The position numbers and the translations under genes are program-made. A model generated the notes under the pieces. That model saw only the letters and a program-made list of their open reading frames with translations, did no database searches and was not told where the DNA came from. This document shows, piece by piece, positions 51,181 through 52,756 of a stretch of 52,756 bases of DNA. Origin of the DNA: Burkholderiales bacterium (GTDB taxonomy: Bacteria > Pseudomonadota > Gammaproteobacteria > Burkholderiales > Burkholderiaceae_C); NCBI GenBank assembly GCA_026932235.1, contig JAIXKR010000162.1:28834-81589 (forward strand), read 5' to 3'. The first letter of the stretch is position 1; every line of letters starts with the position of its first letter.

Positions 51181-52756
51181 ATGCAACACGACAAGATCCT
51201 GATCCTGGACTTCGGCTCGCAGGTGACGCAGCTCATCGCGCGCCGCGTGCGCGAGGCGCGGGTCTACTGCGAGATCCATCCCAGCGACGTCGACGATGAC
51301 TTCGTGCGCGCCTTCGCACCCAGGGGGATCATCCTCTCGGGCAGCCACGCCAGCACCTACGAAGACCACCAGTTGCGCGCGCCGCAGGCCGTGTGGACGC
51401 TGGGCGTGCCCGTGCTCGGCATCTGCTACGGCATGCAGACGATGGCGGTGCAGCTCGGCGGCGAGGTGCAGTGGAGCGACACGCGCGAATTCGGCTACGC
51501 CGAGCTGCGCGCACACGGCCACACGGCGCTGCTGCGGGATCTGCAGGATTTCGCCACACCCGAGGGCCACGGCATGCTCGAGGTGTGGATGAGCCATGGC
51601 GACAAGGTCACGGCGCTGCCGCCGGGCTTCAAGCGCATGGGCAGCACGCCCAGTTGCCCGATCGCCGGCATGGCAGACGAGGCGCGGCGCTTCTATGCGC
51701 TGCAGTTCCATCCCGAGGTCACGCACACGCGGCAGGGCAGCGCGATCCTCGAGCGCTTCGTGCGCGCCATCTGCGGCTGCACGGGCGACTGGCAGATGGG
51801 CAACTACATCGACGAGGCCGTGGCGCGGATCCGTGCGCAGGTGGGCGACGACGAGGTCGTCCTCGGTCTCTCGGGCGGCGTCGATTCGAGCGTCGCCGCC
51901 GCGCTCATCCACCGTGCCATCGGCGACCAGCTCACCTGCGTCTTCGTCGACCACGGCCTGCTGCGGCTGAACGAGGCGCGCTCGGTGCTCGAGATGTTCT
52001 CGGGCCGGCTGCACGCCAAGGTCGTTCACGTCGATGCCGGCGCCCGGTTCCTGGCTAAGCTCCAAGGCGTCGCCGACCCGGAGGCGAAACGCAAGATCAT
52101 CGGCCGCGAGTTCGTCGCCGTCTTCGAGCAGGAGGCGCGCAAGCTGCCCCGGGCCAAATGGCTGGCGCAGGGCACGATCTACCCCGACGTGGTGGAGAGC
52201 GGCGGCACGAAGGCGCGCAAGGCCTCGACCATCAAGAGCCATCACAACGTCGGCGGCCTGCCCGAGACGCTGGGACTGGCGCTGCTGGAACCGCTGCGCG
52301 AGCTCTTCAAGGACGAGGTGCGCGAGCTCGGCCTGGCGCTGGGCCTGCCGCGCGAGATGGTCTTCCGCCACCCCTTCCCGGGCCCGGGGCTGGGTGTTCG
52401 CATCCTGGGCGAAGTCAGGCCCGAGTACCGCACGCTGCTGCAGCAGGCGGACGCGATCTTCATCGAGGAGTTGCGCGCCACCGTCGAACCGGGCAGCGGC
52501 AAGAACTGGTACGAGCTGACGAGCCAGGCCTTCGCCGTCTTCCTGCCGGTGAAGAGCGTCGGCGTGATGGGCGACGCGCGCACCTACGAGCATGCCGTGG
52601 CGCTGCGCGCGGTGCAGACCAGCGACTTCATGACCGCCGACTGGGCGGAGCTGCCCTACGCCCTGTTGAGGAAGGTCAGCAGTCGCATCATCAACGAAGT
52701 ACGCGGCATCAACCGCGTCACCTACGACGTCAGCAGCAAGCCGCCGGCGACGATCG
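51181..52756 (+). CDS. guaA: GMP synthase (glutamine-hydrolysing), 3' partial
   Basis: 525 residues are in the window and the frame is still open at the last base; the final readable residues SSKPPATI match the usual end of GuaA, so only a few residues are missing. An N-terminal class I glutamine amidotransferase has Cys82 in GICYGMQ and the His-Glu pair in QFHPEVTHT. The ATP-pyrophosphatase domain has the P-loop [12 protein letters not shown], and a C-terminal dimerisation domain ends in the [16 protein letters not shown] block. It makes GMP from XMP and belongs to the guaB operon. Confidence 0.96.
   Translation, partial: MQHDKILILDFGSQVTQLIARRVREARVYCEIHPSDVDDDFVRAFAPRGIILSGSHASTYEDHQLRAPQAVWTLGVPVLGICYGMQTMAVQLGGEVQWSDTREFGYAELRAHGHTALLRDLQDFATPEGHGMLEVWMSHGDKVTALPPGFKRMGSTPSCPIAGMADEARRFYALQFHPEVTHTRQGSAILERFVRAICGCTGDWQMGNYIDEAVARIRAQVGDDEVVLGLSGGVDSSVAAALIHRAIGDQLTCVFVDHGLLRLNEARSVLEMFSGRLHAKVVHVDAGARFLAKLQGVADPEAKRKIIGREFVAVFEQEARKLPRAKWLAQGTIYPDVVESGGTKARKASTIKSHHNVGGLPETLGLALLEPLRELFKDEVRELGLALGLPREMVFRHPFPGPGLGVRILGEVRPEYRTLLQQADAIFIEELRATVEPGSGKNWYELTSQAFAVFLPVKSVGVMGDARTYEHAVALRAVQTSDFMTADWAELPYALLRKVSSRIINEVRGINRVTYDVSSKPPATI

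Overview
The window is about 53 kb of very GC-rich chromosomal DNA. Gene content and order point to a betaproteobacterium of the order Burkholderiales, probably the Rubrivivax/Leptothrix/Sphaerotilaceae side. The pointers are alaA-hom-thrC-moeA-moaD-moaE next to clpB, phaZ with an orphan rnfB and nth, zapA followed by 6S RNA, rpsU-yqeY, guaB...guaA, and a PhaZ implying polyhydroxybutyrate storage. This placement is inferred from gene order and protein motifs; no 16S gene is present. I see no phage, insertion sequence, CRISPR array, tRNA or rRNA. The window reads as an ordinary, densely packed core chromosome with a few accessory islands.

Layout. 1-3279: the end of an MtrB/PioB-type outer-membrane porin and two diheme c-type cytochromes, i.e. 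part of an outer-membrane electron conduit whose decaheme partner should lie just upstream. 3470-12771 (minus strand): clpB with a clear sigma-32 promoter, then a flavin reductase, moaE, moaD, moeA, thrC, hom and alaA, tightly packed. 12881-15694 (plus): a Mth938-like protein, a Bcp peroxiredoxin with a strong terminator, and a PIN-PhoH ATPase. 15743-17668 (minus): propionyl-CoA synthetase prpE. 17933-19746 (plus): a secreted NlpC/P60 hydrolase and moaA. 19770-25455 (minus): an RND pump with its adaptor, rnhA, and a SAM methyltransferase. 25481-27936 (plus): gloB and a LysM lytic transglycosylase lipoprotein. 27987-32862 (minus): iscA, iscS, iscR, a low-molecular-weight phosphatase and uvrB. 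33034-38810 (plus): an aromatic/aspartate aminotransferase, then the overlapping chain phaZ-rnfB-nth-coiled-coil-zapA, 6S RNA and a TauE/SafE transporter. 38811-44544: a PAS + degenerate GGDEF protein (minus), rpsU, yqeY and a DUF442 protein (plus), pmbA (minus), darP/yjgA and mog (plus), cysE (minus). 44598-52756: trmJ (minus), suhB and an amidase (plus), a DUF4124 protein (minus), and guaB-MFS-guaA (plus; guaA runs off the end).

How it fits together. Molybdenum-cofactor genes are scattered over three loci (moeA-moaD-moaE, moaA, mog). Fe-S biogenesis is represented by a short iscR-iscS-iscA operon with a recognisable IscR-type box but no iscU. GMP synthesis genes guaB and guaA bracket a drug/metabolite exporter. 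Many neighbours overlap by the four bases ATGA or GTGA, so translational coupling is common. The less routine signals are the electron conduit, the IscU-less isc operon, the membrane-anchor-less RnfB, the GGDEF protein with a destroyed motif, and the MFS gene inside the gua operon. I did not find a convincing wholly new system.
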